A DNA stretch of 64,000 nt from Caulochytrium protostelioides (GCA_003615045.1 ML014156.1:1-64000), one strand, 5' to 3'. Shown: positions 1 to 10,010, numbered from the stretch's first letter. The notes: generated from the letters alone by a model not told the origin. Numbers and translations: made by a program.

Positions 1-550
1 TAGCCTCGTTGACCTCTTGGGCAACTGTAGTCTCTTGGGCATGTACATTCTCGATGTCATCCTCGCCATCGTGATCTTGGTCGCCGTTATGGTCGTGGTC
101 TGCCTTCGTTTCGGCCGAAGGGTGCATTTCGATCGAACCCGCCAAAGCATGTGCCACCGGGTGGAGAGGTATGTTCCGTTGAGAAGCAGCAAACTCCAGG
201 TTCGCGACTAAAGGGTCCCAGAGGATCGACGGCCCCGCCACGTGGTCGTGATGCCGCGTGGCGCCGGGGGCCCACGGCATCGCCGGCATGTCGCTGCTCA
301 GATGCAGACGCAGGAGCGACGGCCTGCGGGCGGCGTCATGGCCCGCGAACGGCGGCGCGTCCGCGCGTGGCGGCTGGACCGCCTCATGCGCCGTGGCGGG
401 AAAGGCGACGACGGAGGTCAGGCATGCGGCAAGACTCACCAAGAGCATCGCGACGAATGTGGCCAGGGCGACGGCGCTGCCGACCCTGCGGGGCCGATGC
501 GACGACGGCGGCCGCGCGATCGAAGTCACCCGTGGCTTTGACCTCAGCAT
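1..550 (-). CDS. Partial secreted or type II membrane protein, unknown
   Basis: This is an open frame from an ATG at 550 down to the left edge, 183 codons without a stop; the C-terminus lies outside the window. The N-terminus is basic (about residues 1-26) and is followed by a hydrophobic stretch, about residues 27-50, containing ALATFVAMLLVSLAACL and then VVAFPATAHE. That pattern fits a signal peptide or signal anchor. The rest is Pro/Ala rich, then has a more protein-like segment (SILWDPLVANLEFAASQR), and ends in a His/Asp-rich acidic tract (DHDHNGDQDHDGEDD). I do not recognise the family. It is the only frame here that combines a plausible start, a membrane segment and continuous coding over 549 bases. 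The acidic His-rich tract could bind metal, but that is a guess. Confidence 0.55.
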   Translation of the reverse strand, partial: MLRSKPRVTSIARPPSSHRPRRVGSAVALATFVAMLLVSLAACLTSVVAFPATAHEAVQPPRADAPPFAGHDAARRPSLLRLHLSSDMPAMPWAPGATRHHDHVAGPSILWDPLVANLEFAASQRNIPLHPVAHALAGSIEMHPSAETKADHDHNGDQDHDGEDDIENVHAQETTVAQEVNEA

Positions 551-2153
551 TGGCCGTGGTCGAGATCGTGGCCATAGCCGCGGCCATATCCGTGGCTGTA
601 GCCGTCGCCGTCGCCGTAGCTGTGGCTGTGGCTGTGATGGCGGCTCGGCTATGACGTGCGATCGTGGAGGGCTAGACAAGACTACAAGTCGGCGCGTAGT
701 CGGGGTTGGAGGCGCTGTCGAGCAGTCACGGAAGCGTGCGGGCATGCTGGGCGACCTCCTGCTCCGTGGGAAGATGGGCTGATTGGCGGTCGGTGGCCGA
801 TGGTCCATGGCCGATGGTCGATGGTGGGGATTCCTTCACGCCTGCGTGTCGGCTCCTATCCCGAGGGGAGTGCGTCGGGTGGTTAAAGCGCTGCACCAGG
901 AGTGGGTCTCTCTCAAGAACCCTCCGAAAATCGAAGCGGGGTCTTGGCCCGAGGGCAAGGGATGCCAAAGGCAAGCAATGCCCAAGGCACGGCTGGACAC
1001 ACCGCATGAATGAGCATGAAATTGAGGTTCAGCATCCGAGAGGTAGGGTATGAACCAGGGTGGTGAGCGGAAGGGATCGCCAGAAGGCTGGAGGCGAGAG
1101 CGGAGATAAACGCGAGGTCGAACTGGGGTCTTGCTCTCTCATTTCCGGGAGAAGAGGGAACGTGGCGCCTGTGATGAAATCTGTGGCGCATGCCGGCGTG
1201 CGTTGGGTTCCCGAAGGCGCGAAGGACGAGCCAGTCGCGATGATGGCGATTCAAAGCCACGACATCGGGCGACAGGCTGAAGTATATCGAGCAGGATCGT
1301 GAGTATACACGATGTGTGCACCCAACGACGCCAACATGTCCGTTATGATTTCTGGGCGGCGTCTGACATGGATGGTCCGGCCTTTCCTCATGCGGTGAGT
1401 GTCTCTCGGGGTCTGCGCAAGCAGCTCGATGTGCCAAGACCATCCGCATCCACATGGACGACAAAACGGCAGGCTTAACACAGTTTTGCACAATTCTGCA
1501 CAATTTTGCACAGTTTTGCACAATTCTGCACAATTCTGCACAATTCTGCATAACCATACCTCCTGTCCTGTCACTCTGATGGCGCGATTGGATATCCGAC
1601 CGTTGGCGCGGTAGCGATGGCGCTCCATCATCGGGATGCGGCGGCGGGTCCCGCGAGATGGGTGAGACGACCGTCGCTTCGCCGAGGCGGCGGCGGAACG
1701 CCCCACACAACCCGTGTGGTCCGCGTGGTTTGCGGGCGGTTCGCCGTGTGGCGGTCGGCGCCGTCGGCGCCGTCGCTCTGCATCGGTTCTGCCTTCGGCC
1801 CCAGGCCCCGACGGACGGCCGACAAGGATCGGCGGTCAGGCGCCGCCGCCGGCTGCCAAATCAAACGCCGCTGGCCGTCGCGCGGCCATCATCGCGCCCT
1901 TGCGCCGGGGCTCTCGCTGCACGACGAAAACGCGGGTTTCAGCGACAGGGCCGGCTCATATAGACCGGCGTGCTCACCACGAAGGGCTTCTGCTGCGGTT
2001 CCATACGGATCTCTTGGGATCCGTCGCAGAGATGGCGGGCTCGCTCTCGACTCGGAACGGACCTCCGCCAATCGTGCTGGTAATCCCCCGCCACCCATCC
2101 TTTGGCTGCCCTTGTGTGGCCGTCTACCGTTGATAGCATTGATTGCCTGCTCC
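551..2153. other. Intergenic region with short repeats
   Basis: No convincing gene was seen between the left-edge gene on the minus strand and CCDC113 on the plus strand. The stretch therefore probably holds two divergent promoters and a 5' UTR. It contains a short imperfect repeat of GGCCGATGG near 790-830 and the 10-bp minisatellite at 1481-1550. The open frames here have low-complexity Arg/Pro/Ala translations with no family resemblance. Confidence 0.5.
1481..1550. repeat. 10-bp minisatellite, seven units
   Basis: Seven contiguous 10-base units (CAGTTTTGCA, CAATTCTGCA, CAATTTTGCA, CAGTTTTGCA, then CAATTCTGCA three times) form an AT-rich island in GC-rich surroundings. The period is close to one helical turn. 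It lies about 600 bp upstream of the CCDC113 start codon. Confidence 0.9.
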
Positions 2154-3920
2154 ATGGAGCATGAGTCGCCGGCCCTGGCTACAGCCAGCGGCAGCGCGAG
2201 CGGCGGCCCCGGCGGGGGCGGCCTGACGGTCACCACAACGCTGCCCGCGCCGCCGAGCGAGCCTTTGAGCCACCTGCCTCAGATCACCGGCCAACCATCG
2301 CTCCTCCAAGCGTCGGACTTTGACCACCATACCGACGACGATCTGCGGCTGCTGCACGACGAACTGCAGCGCCGCACGCAGATGTTGACCAAAGAGAACG
2401 ATCTGTTTGCGCGATTCTATGACCGCAATGTCGCGGGCATCGCGCTGAAGCACACGCCGCTGACGCCGCGCGAGAACGAGGGCGACAAGGAGTCGGACCC
2501 GAGCAGCCGCCACGCGTCCCGCAAGGACGTGAACGGCAACAGCGGCGGCATCATGGGCATCGCGGCCATTGCGCCGACAAGCGCGGCCATCGCCGCACCG
2601 GCGCCCAAAGTCGTGCTCAGCGCGGCTCAGATCGCCACCAACGCGATCGCCATGATCCAGCAGTCGCAGTCACAGCAGCCGTTGCAGACCGTGCCGACGC
2701 TGACGGGCAGCCCGTCGTCGCAGGACTTGGGATCGAGCGCGTCGCCGACGGCGGCGTCGACGGCGGCGGCGGCAGCGGCGGCGCCACGCTCCAAGCGCGG
2801 CGACAAGCAGCCCAAGAACAAACAGGTCCAGGTGACGCCGCTGACGCTCAATGCGGACCAGAAGATCGAGATCGCCATCCGCGAGTTGGAAGAATGGCGC
2901 GACGAACTGGAGGCGCGCGGGGAGACGTGGACGCGGTCGCTGGACGCGATTGCGGCAGAGATCGAGCAGGTTGAGCTGAGCGAGGCCGGGCTGCGTAAGA
3001 GCATGTACGACTTTAAGCGCGACATCATCCAGGGCGCGATCCACCCGCGCACGGGCAAAGTCATGGCCGAGCGCATGGTCCGCTACTACGAGGAGCGGTT
3101 GCGCAACAAGGCGCCGCTCGTCGAGAAACTCCGCCTCAAGAACGCCGCGATCCGCTCGCAGAAGTACAAGCTGCACCAGCAGCTCACCCAGAAGGAGGAG
3201 CTGGGCCACGTTCTGCATGCGGTCGATTTTGATCAACTGCAGATCGAAAACCGGCAGTACTTGACAACGATCGAGGAGCGCAACCGCGAGCTGGTTCAGC
3301 TCAAGATGCGCGTCGGCAAGGCGCTGATTCAGCTGAACCACCACAAGGCCCGGCTCGCGAGCGGCGTCCAGGGCAACGCGCAGCTCGAGAAGGACCTGGC
3401 CCAGCGCACGCAGCTGCTCGCTTCCATGCAACAGGAATCCGAAACCGTCGCCGTCGTCGCCGACCGCATTCACAAGCAGTACGAAGCGACCGCCAACGAG
3501 GCCCAGGCATACCAGGTCCCTCAGGTCATGGACTACCTGGGCCTCATCACGGCGTGCGAGCATCTCTCCAAGACCAAGCATATGTGGTCGCGCAAGGTCA
3601 GTATCGCCGAGATGCAGGCCAACGCCATCAAGGCGCAGTATCGCGCCAAGCGGGAGGAAGCGATGGGCCGCGCGCCCCAGCTTGAGCAGCGGAGCCCGCT
3701 GCCTCGGTATGCCTCGGCGCCTCACCCGCCGTCGCGCGCCACGGGGCTGCCGGATCCTGTCGCGCCCCCGCGCGGCCACCTCGCCCACGGCAACCCCTTG
3801 CGGCCCTCGGGGTCGGGCGGGCGCCCGTCGACGGACGCACCACACCCCCGCCCTTCCGGCGACTGGTCGCGTCCCGGTCTGAGTGTGACGAGCGGCCGCG
3901 ACGGGCCTGCCCATGCGTGA
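2154..3920 (+). CDS. CFAP263: CCDC113 / CFAP263 ciliary coiled-coil protein
   Basis: This is a 588-residue protein from the ATG at 2154. The frame is open further upstream to 1617, but that part is arginine/proline junk with no family resemblance. The conserved coiled-coil region, about residues 229-500, matches the CCDC113/CCDC96 family (DUF4201). It has the LTADQK-like entry (LNADQKIEIA), EKLRLKNAAIRSQKYK, QKEELGHVLHAVDFDQLQIE, EERNRELVQLK, VPQVMDYL and MWSRKVSIAEM. In the family this protein sits in motile cilia and centriolar satellites, where CCDC96-CCDC113 forms an axonemal connector near the radial spokes. An Ala/Ser/Gln-rich insert (about 130-225) separates a short N-terminal helix from the main coiled coil. 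The C-terminal 85 residues are Pro/Arg rich. It implies a flagellated stage. Confidence 0.88.
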   Translation: MEHESPALATASGSASGGPGGGGLTVTTTLPAPPSEPLSHLPQITGQPSLLQASDFDHHTDDDLRLLHDELQRRTQMLTKENDLFARFYDRNVAGIALKHTPLTPRENEGDKESDPSSRHASRKDVNGNSGGIMGIAAIAPTSAAIAAPAPKVVLSAAQIATNAIAMIQQSQSQQPLQTVPTLTGSPSSQDLGSSASPTAASTAAAAAAAPRSKRGDKQPKNKQVQVTPLTLNADQKIEIAIRELEEWRDELEARGETWTRSLDAIAAEIEQVELSEAGLRKSMYDFKRDIIQGAIHPRTGKVMAERMVRYYEERLRNKAPLVEKLRLKNAAIRSQKYKLHQQLTQKEELGHVLHAVDFDQLQIENRQYLTTIEERNRELVQLKMRVGKALIQLNHHKARLASGVQGNAQLEKDLAQRTQLLASMQQESETVAVVADRIHKQYEATANEAQAYQVPQVMDYLGLITACEHLSKTKHMWSRKVSIAEMQANAIKAQYRAKREEAMGRAPQLEQRSPLPRYASAPHPPSRATGLPDPVAPPRGHLAHGNPLRPSGSGGRPSTDAPHPRPSGDWSRPGLSVTSGRDGPAHA

Positions 3921-3973
3921 TCGAACGCACGTTCACTCTCCCACGTCCCATCGTCGCATCCCATGCCATCAAC

Positions 3974-3979
3974 AATAAA
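3974..3979 (+). terminator. Polyadenylation signal, CCDC113
   Basis: A canonical AATAAA lies about 54 bases after the CCDC113 stop codon in an AT-rich stretch between two convergent genes. Confidence 0.5.
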
Positions 3980-4075
3980 AGAACCAACGAATAGATAGAT
4001 ATAAATCGATAAAAATGATAGCATGAAACCAGGAAGCCGCGGAGAGGCTTCGAACGGCGGGCAGGATGCACGCGG

Positions 4076-4522
4076 CTAGAGACCGAAATCGTCGTCGCTG
4101 TCGTCGTTTGCGCGGCGACGGTTGTAGACGATCTTGGTCTCGGACGCGGTGGCATTGATCTGGTCGAGCAGCTGGATGAGCTGGTTCTCGCCGACTTTGC
4201 CGCCGAGCTGACCAGTCTGAGCCATCCGGATCAGCAGATCTTCGACGGCGCGGCCCTTGTCCTCCTTGACCATCTTGATACGTGCGAGACGCTCGCGCGC
4301 GGCGCTGTCGAGGATCTGGTGCAGGATGCCGCGACGCATTTCGTCCGCCTGGCGGGCCTTTTCCTGGTCGTTGCCGCCGCCGCCGGGACCGCTGGGACCG
4401 CCGCTGCCCGGGCGCAGGCCGGCCGGCAGGCCACCGAACCCGCCGCCGCCGCCGCCGCCGGCCGCCTGCTTCATCTCAGCCATCCGCCGGGCGCGGATCG
4501 CGGCCAGCTCGTCGTCCTCCAT
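4076..4522 (-). CDS. PDCD5: PDCD5 (TFAR19) family protein
   Basis: This 148-residue protein has the hallmark PDCD5 features: MEDDELAAIRARRMAEM at the N-terminus, a Gly-rich linker, then the helical core QADEMRRGILHQILDSAARERLARI and VKEDKGRAVEDLLIRMAQTG. The C-terminus YNRRRANDDSDDDFGL matches the family's basic-then-acidic tail. PDCD5 proteins are small three-helix-bundle proteins linked to the chaperonin CCT, to p53/TIP60 in animals and to apoptosis; the fungal role is less clear. The family is usually about 110-135 residues, and the extra length here is the Gly-rich linker at about residues 22-50. It converges with CCDC113 and diverges from COG8. Confidence 0.93.
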   Translation of the reverse strand: MEDDELAAIRARRMAEMKQAAGGGGGGGFGGLPAGLRPGSGGPSGPGGGGNDQEKARQADEMRRGILHQILDSAARERLARIKMVKEDKGRAVEDLLIRMAQTGQLGGKVGENQLIQLLDQINATASETKIVYNRRRANDDSDDDFGL

Positions 4523-4882
4523 GGCTTCTGTGCGTCACGGGTGAGCAGCGTCCGTAGATCCGGGCGTGAGACGCAGTTGAGGTTGTCGCTGTGGAGTGGA
4601 GTGGAGTCGAAGGGGTGGCCGTAGACAAGGGGATCATGTATGACAATGCCAAGGTGGGGTGGGACGCGAGCGAAGGGATGGGAAAGCTGAACCACGTGAA
4701 GCTGGCGGCCGTGCCGCGCGTCCCTGCCGAAAGGGCCTCTGCCAAGAGGGTGTGAGCTGCTCCGATAGCTTTGATAAAGCGGGTTCGCCCGCGATGCGGT
4801 TCAGCCCGCGTCTGATCGGCCCCCGCTGTGCTTGAGGACGACCCGGTCGCGCTCGTCGTCACGGGTCAGGGTGCAGCCTGCC

Positions 4883-4918
<36 letters not shown>

Positions 4919-5393
4919 TGGCACCGTGCGCGGGCTCGCCCGTCCCTCCCCACCTCAAGCCTATGCCAAGCCGCCGCGCCGTGCCACGGACGCCGGCGTC
5001 GACGGCGGTCGGTGGCCACGGCGCGGCGCGGTGGTGGTGGTGGTGGGAGGGCCATTGAGGGTCGCGTGGCTTGGGCGATGCGCCGTCGCGCCCTCGGCGA
5101 TGGCCCCGTGAACCGCGGCGGCGGCGGCGGCGGCGACGTGCACGGGTGATCAGCGCCGCCGCCGTCGGGCGCCGTGGATATCAAGCGGCCGGCCGTCAAG
5201 CCGTCGCCGTGGACGCCGGAGACCCGCCGATCGGCGCCGACCGCGACACGGTGTCGCTCCCGCCGATCGCCGACGCGCGGTCCCTGCTCGCACCCGAACG
5301 CCGCACGCCGCCGCTGCTCGCGCCGTCTGCCCACCGACGGCCTGCCCTCCGCGCACTCCTCTTCTTCTCGCGCCTCTCGATCTTGGTCTGACC
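4523..5393. promoter_or_regulatory. Divergent intergenic region, PDCD5 / COG8
   Basis: These roughly 870 bases separate the PDCD5 start on the minus strand from the COG8 start on the plus strand, so they must hold both promoters. It is extremely GC rich, with GCC/GGC trinucleotide runs near 4885-4918 and 5115-5140 and a TGG run near 5031-5045. No TATA box or conserved gene was seen. Confidence 0.4.
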
Positions 5394-8300
5394 ATGAGCG
5401 ACGACGGCGCCGCGGCCGCGCATCCGGCTGCCGGCCGCCCACCGCGCGCGATCTTCGCCAGCGCGCCAGGGCCGACGAGTCCGGCGCTGACGCCTGCCCT
5501 GGACGCGCCGGCGCGCCACGGCGGCGGCGGAAACAACAACGACGACGACGACCGGTTCTCGCGTGACGTCCGGGAGCTGCTCGATCCGCGTCTGATCACG
5601 GGCATTGCGAGCCCGACGACCCGCCACAATGCGGATGCGGATGCGGATGCGGATGCGGGGTCCCGTCCTCGTGACGGCGGCGCCGCCTTCACCCAGACGC
5701 GCACGTCGCCGATCCCCGCCAGGGGCGCCGCGGCAGCGCCGTCCGAGGCAGCGCCGTCCGAGGCGGCGCCATGGCCGCGCACCGCCAGCCAGACGAGCCT
5801 GCGGGACGGCGGCCACGGCTCGACACGGCCCCGCGCGCTGTCGCGGCCGCCGCACCACGCGGCGGCGGCCCATCCCGAGCACGCCGAGCTCATTCAGCTC
5901 CTGCTTGAATCGCATCGCGAACTCCACGCGCACGGCCACGCCGCCAAAGCCGCGGGAGAAGCGTCGCTTCCGCCGTCGGCCTCCACGTCGCCGCGCGCGC
6001 CGTCGCGCGACGCCACGTGGCGTCCGCCCATGCTCCGCCGGCGGATGTCCGTGTCGATGGTCGCCGCGAACGCCGAGACCGTGGCCGCCGCGACCACGTC
6101 GGGTGATGAGGCGCTGCGCCCCGAGCACTTCGACCAGCCCGAGACCCTCGCGTACCTGGACCTGCTGATGGGGATGCCGATCCACGAGATCCGGCAGGAG
6201 CGTGGGCGGCTCGAGGCAGCGTACCGCGACGTCTCGGCCGAGCTACAATCGGTCATCAGCAAGGACTACCGCACGTTCCTGACGGTCGCTGACGCGCTGG
6301 GCGGCATGCGGGACGCGCTGGCAACGCTGAATGACCAAGCCACGCAGCTCGCCGCCCGACGGACATCCCTCTCGCTGACCGACGTCCCGGGCAGTCATGC
6401 CGAGGTCTCGGAGGGGACGGCGGCGTCCCTGCTCGACGGCCTTCGTGACCAGCTGCAGCGGTTTGCGGCGCAATCCGACGCCCTCCTGAGGCAGCGCCGG
6501 GAGCTAGACGGCTTGCAACAAGCCGCGCCCCAAATTGGGGATCTGCTCGAGGTCCCGGAACTGATCCAGCTGCTGTCCAAGCACGGCTACTACGATGAGG
6601 CGTTGCAGCTGTACCTGCACATCGCCACCATCGCGCAGCAGCCCCCGGCATGCGCGTTGCTGACGGACCACATGCTGCGCCTGGAAGCCTCGAGTCAGAC
6701 GTGTCTCGATGTGCTCGACGCCGCCGCGTCGTCGCTGACGCGCGGTGATTCCGGCGATCCCGGCGATCCCGACAGAGACCCGTCGACACCGCCATCGCGT
6801 CGCGTGGAGCCTGCGAGACCCGAGGCAGAGTCCTCGTTCCTCATGGGCATCTTTGCGCAGAGCCAGGTCGCGCTCGACGCGATGGCGGCGATGTGGCTTC
6901 GACTGCTCGCCGAGCCGCTCAAGATCTCGGTCGCGTTCCGCGTCGTCGGTTTTCTTCGCCGGCTCCGCGTGCTGTCCGAGTGGGAGCTCGGCCGCTTATT
7001 TCTCGCGCAGCGGCGGAGTTTCCTCGATCAGCAGCTCCTCGCCATCGACCGCGGCGCCGCGCTCGATCCTACCGTGCGGCTGCGCAAGTGTCTGGATACC
7101 TGCCGCGAGCACGCCTTTGATATCCTTACCCAGTTTCACACGCTGTTTCTGGACAAACCCGCGGGCGGTGCTGGCACGGCCGGTGTTGGTACGAGCGCAC
7201 GGGGGGACGACGCCGCCGTATCCTTGGCGGCTTCCGCGGCATCGCCCGCAGAGCCCGCGCATCACGGACTGCCGATCCTATCGTCCGAGTTTGCTATCGC
7301 GCTGACGCGCCGCTGCTTGTCGCTGCTGGAAACGCATCTCTCCCAGATCCACGATGTCGCTGACATCGCGAACGTGCACTCCTCGGCCACCTACCTCGCC
7401 GTCTCACTGGGCCGCATGGGCGCCGACTTCCGTCCAATTTTGACAGAGCTGACCGAGAACGCCGTCTATGAGCGGCTCGCCACCAAGCTAACTGCCGACA
7501 TTTGCGACGCCTGGATCAAACCCTTGAAAGAACACGGATGGATCGCCTTTCTCTGTCCGCATCTCACCGCCATGGCTTCGTCAAGCACGACGGCGGGCGC
7601 GGGTCTCGGGCCCGTCCACCGCATCACAGATGTCAAGAACCGACCCACCGTTATCCGCGGCGACACCGCGTTTATGTCTTGCGTGCCCATGGCCCGTGTG
7701 TACAATCTCTTCGTCGATGCCCTCAACCAGCTCCGCTTCTTTCCCTCCATTGAACTCGGTCCCCGCATCGCCGCCCATTACCTCGCCGTGCTGACCGACG
7801 TCGTCGATGCCCTCAATACCAGTCTCGCCGCTGAGAAAGGCGACGAGTCCGGCATCCCGGCGACGGCGGCGGCATCGACGACGGCGTCCGCGGTGGCGGC
7901 GTCCACGCCGGCCGGCCGCGCGCGCAGCGGCTCGACAGCGCCGCGGCCACACGCCCTCACGACCCCGCGCGACCCAGCCCGCGACCGCCTCACCCTTGCC
8001 CACCTGCTCGACCGCCTCGTCCGCCAGATCTGGGCCCATCTCGAATTCGGCATCTACAACGGCGCGCCCGCCGTCTCGGCCTGGATGCAGATGCAGACGC
8101 TCCCGCTTGCGGCCGCCGCCGACCCCGACGCGCTGCCCTTCAACATGGCGGCCCTCGCCGCTGCCGCGCCGTCCGCGGCCATACCCGGGGAATCATCGAT
8201 GGTCGCTCCGGGAGTCCCCCCGCCAACCACGGTCCCCTCGGCGCTCGCAGCGACGTCTCCGGCACCCGCAGCAACGTCTCCGGTGCCGGCATCAGTCGAG

Positions 8301-8633
8301 TCTGTACTATCAGCATTGGAGTCCGCGTCGCCGGCGCCTCCCGCATCATCAGACATGATGTCGGACCCCTTCTCGGCGGACCCCGCAGCCATCACAATAA
8401 TGGCGACAACTGCGACCGCGGTGACCGCGCCACCCTCCTCGGCCTCGAAACCTACCGCTAACGCGCCGCAAGTTGGGCAGCTAGCGCCCAAATCGGCTTC
8501 ACCGTCTGCCGCGCCGTCCGAATTGCCCTCCGCCGCCCCGTTGGCATCGCCGTCAGCTTCGCCGTCCGTTTTGCCATCGGTTGTGCCGGCAGAAGCCGTG
8601 GTGCCGGCCGACGCCACGGCCCCTACTAAATGA
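5394..8633 (+). CDS. COG8: Conserved oligomeric Golgi complex subunit 8
   Basis: This 1079-residue protein starts at an ATG with good context (ACCATGA). The Dor1/COG8 domain begins near residue 244 (FDQPETLAYLDLLMGMPIHE) and continues through RGRLEAAYRDVSAELQSVI, YRTFLTVADALGGMRDAL and PQIGDLLEVPELIQLLSKHG. It is recognisable to about residue 810. COG8 belongs to lobe B of the COG tethering complex, which acts in retrograde vesicle transport at the Golgi. The first 240 residues and the last 270 are low-complexity Ala/Pro/Ser/Thr. These include a (DA)n run encoded by the GCGGAT repeat at 5631-5658, an APSEAAPSEA repeat and a Ser/Pro repeat near the C-terminus. Usual family length is about 600-700, so the extra length is disorder. 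Confidence 0.92.
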   Translation: MSDDGAAAAHPAAGRPPRAIFASAPGPTSPALTPALDAPARHGGGGNNNDDDDRFSRDVRELLDPRLITGIASPTTRHNADADADADAGSRPRDGGAAFTQTRTSPIPARGAAAAPSEAAPSEAAPWPRTASQTSLRDGGHGSTRPRALSRPPHHAAAAHPEHAELIQLLLESHRELHAHGHAAKAAGEASLPPSASTSPRAPSRDATWRPPMLRRRMSVSMVAANAETVAAATTSGDEALRPEHFDQPETLAYLDLLMGMPIHEIRQERGRLEAAYRDVSAELQSVISKDYRTFLTVADALGGMRDALATLNDQATQLAARRTSLSLTDVPGSHAEVSEGTAASLLDGLRDQLQRFAAQSDALLRQRRELDGLQQAAPQIGDLLEVPELIQLLSKHGYYDEALQLYLHIATIAQQPPACALLTDHMLRLEASSQTCLDVLDAAASSLTRGDSGDPGDPDRDPSTPPSRRVEPARPEAESSFLMGIFAQSQVALDAMAAMWLRLLAEPLKISVAFRVVGFLRRLRVLSEWELGRLFLAQRRSFLDQQLLAIDRGAALDPTVRLRKCLDTCREHAFDILTQFHTLFLDKPAGGAGTAGVGTSARGDDAAVSLAASAASPAEPAHHGLPILSSEFAIALTRRCLSLLETHLSQIHDVADIANVHSSATYLAVSLGRMGADFRPILTELTENAVYERLATKLTADICDAWIKPLKEHGWIAFLCPHLTAMASSSTTAGAGLGPVHRITDVKNRPTVIRGDTAFMSCVPMARVYNLFVDALNQLRFFPSIELGPRIAAHYLAVLTDVVDALNTSLAAEKGDESGIPATAAASTTASAVAASTPAGRARSGSTAPRPHALTTPRDPARDRLTLAHLLDRLVRQIWAHLEFGIYNGAPAVSAWMQMQTLPLAAAADPDALPFNMAALAAAAPSAAIPGESSMVAPGVPPPTTVPSALAATSPAPAATSPVPASVESVLSALESASPAPPASSDMMSDPFSADPAAITIMATTATAVTAPPSSASKPTANAPQVGQLAPKSASPSAAPSELPSAAPLASPSASPSVLPSVVPAEAVVPADATAPTK
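5631..5658 (+). repeat. GCGGAT hexanucleotide repeat inside COG8
   Basis: This perfect 6-bp tandem repeat encodes alternating Asp-Ala in the disordered N-terminus of COG8. Its length is a multiple of three, so expansion would keep the frame. Confidence 0.9.
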
Positions 8634-8689
8634 TTCCAGCGGCGGAAGGCCGTGCCCTGCCTGAAACATCACCTCGGTACAGAAATCGT

Positions 8690-9880
8690 TTACGGCCAGA
8701 GATAGTCGAGCCCGGTTTTGGCGGTCTCCATGCCGAGAAAGAACGCGGCGCTGGCGGGGAACGCGCGCAACAGCGTCGGAGTGAGGCCGCGGTAAAGGCC
8801 CTTGAGGACGGACCCTTCGGCGCGGAGTTGCTGGAGCACGCGCGCGAGCGCCACGTCGGTGGGGTCCCGCGCCAGAGAGGTCTGGACGCGCGATTTGATG
8901 GTGTCGAATGGGAGACAGACGGTCCAGCACGCAATGCCCGCGAGCGCGCCGGACATGAGAATGCCGAATCCCTCGCGGCGCATGCGCTGGCCCAGCGGCT
9001 CGGGGGCGCCTTCTCGCGTGGACGCCGGCGGCGGCGGCGGCGGTGGGATGAGCCGCGTCCGCATGGCTTCATATGTGGCGAAGTAGCAGAAGTTGCCGAT
9101 TCCGTCGCGCGCCAGCGTCCATCCGAACCCGCGTCCACCAAACCGCGCCACATCGAGCCACGTGGCAAGGGGCGAGCGTGCGGGCGTGCGTGAGGGCTGG
9201 GGTGGGGGCATCCACAGCGTGCGCAGGACGGCGCCCAAGGGCGGGCTCGTCGCGCCGCGCTGGATCTGGAGCAGGATCTTGACGCGTTCGGCGGGCGCGA
9301 CGACAAGCGTTACCGGGAGGGTGGCGAGAAAGCCCGCGTAGCCGTGGTAGAGCGGCGGGATGGCAATGGCGGCGGCGTCTGGCGGCGTCGGGTCGATGGC
9401 GGTGAGCGCCGCGCGGTAAGACGCCATCGTGAGCGCCATAATGGGCACGATGCCGGCGAGCACAGGGACGGCGCCGCGGTAGAAGCCCGTGAACCCGTCG
9501 TGCCGCCAGATCTCGCTCAGCATCGCCGTGACGCGCGGCCCGGCGGCCGCCGGCGTTGTGTGTGCCTGAAGCAGTGGCGCTGCCACCGCAGCGTTGGCCG
9601 ACGCGGCGGCAGCTGTGGCGGTGGCAGCAGCATTTGGAATTACGTCTGCAGGGGTCGGCCGATAAAAGGTTTGTAAGCGGACCTTGACGATATCGAATGG
9701 ACTGGAGGCAGCGACAATAAGGGCGCCGCCGACGGCGCCTGAGAGGAGCGACTTGACGGTGGTCTTGAAGACAGACGGTGGTGCAGATGTTGAGGCTGGC
9801 ACTAGGAGCGGTACGTGATAGCTTTCTTCGACGATCTGCTCAGCGATCGCGTGGCCCGCCGGCTCCAGGGTTGTGGCCAT
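8690..9880 (-). CDS. Mitochondrial carrier, carnitine/acylcarnitine-like
   Basis: This 396-residue protein has the three-fold mitochondrial carrier repeat. The three signature motifs are visible: PFDIVKVRLQTF (repeat 1), APAERVKILLQIQRG (repeat 2) and LPFDTIKSRVQTS (repeat 3). The second motif, with Ala-Glu in place of Leu/Phe-Asp and ending LLQIQ, is characteristic of the carnitine/acylcarnitine carrier subfamily (CRC1/SLC25A20). Such carriers exchange acylcarnitine for carnitine across the inner membrane for beta-oxidation. Ala-rich insertions follow repeat 1 (about 75-105), and the linker before repeat 3 has a Pro run. The length exceeds the usual 300. Its stop is 56 bases from the COG8 stop, so the genes converge. 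An ornithine-type carrier is the main alternative. Confidence 0.85.
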   Translation of the reverse strand: MATTLEPAGHAIAEQIVEESYHVPLLVPASTSAPPSVFKTTVKSLLSGAVGGALIVAASSPFDIVKVRLQTFYRPTPADVIPNAAATATAAAASANAAVAAPLLQAHTTPAAAGPRVTAMLSEIWRHDGFTGFYRGAVPVLAGIVPIMALTMASYRAALTAIDPTPPDAAAIAIPPLYHGYAGFLATLPVTLVVAPAERVKILLQIQRGATSPPLGAVLRTLWMPPPQPSRTPARSPLATWLDVARFGGRGFGWTLARDGIGNFCYFATYEAMRTRLIPPPPPPPASTREGAPEPLGQRMRREGFGILMSGALAGIACWTVCLPFDTIKSRVQTSLARDPTDVALARVLQQLRAEGSVLKGLYRGLTPTLLRAFPASAAFFLGMETAKTGLDYLWP

Positions 9881-10010
9881 GGCTGGCGGGAGGGCAGAGG
9901 GGTGCGGCTCGAGTGATCGCGGACAGCGACACTGTGTTAAGAAGGCAAAGGATAGCGATGGATCATGCGATGCCGCGTAGGATCGAGCACGTCCCCTACT
10001 AATTCAGATT

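Noticed and set aside
1617-2153. N-terminal extension of CCDC113
   Set aside because: The open frame continues upstream but the residues are Arg/Pro/Ala junk; the family-like protein begins at the ATG at 2154.
2670-3914. 414-codon open frame antisense to CCDC113
   Set aside because: It is a shadow frame. The plus strand has a clear family match and the antisense protein is Leu/Arg/Val-rich without domains, as expected opposite a GC-rich coding sequence.
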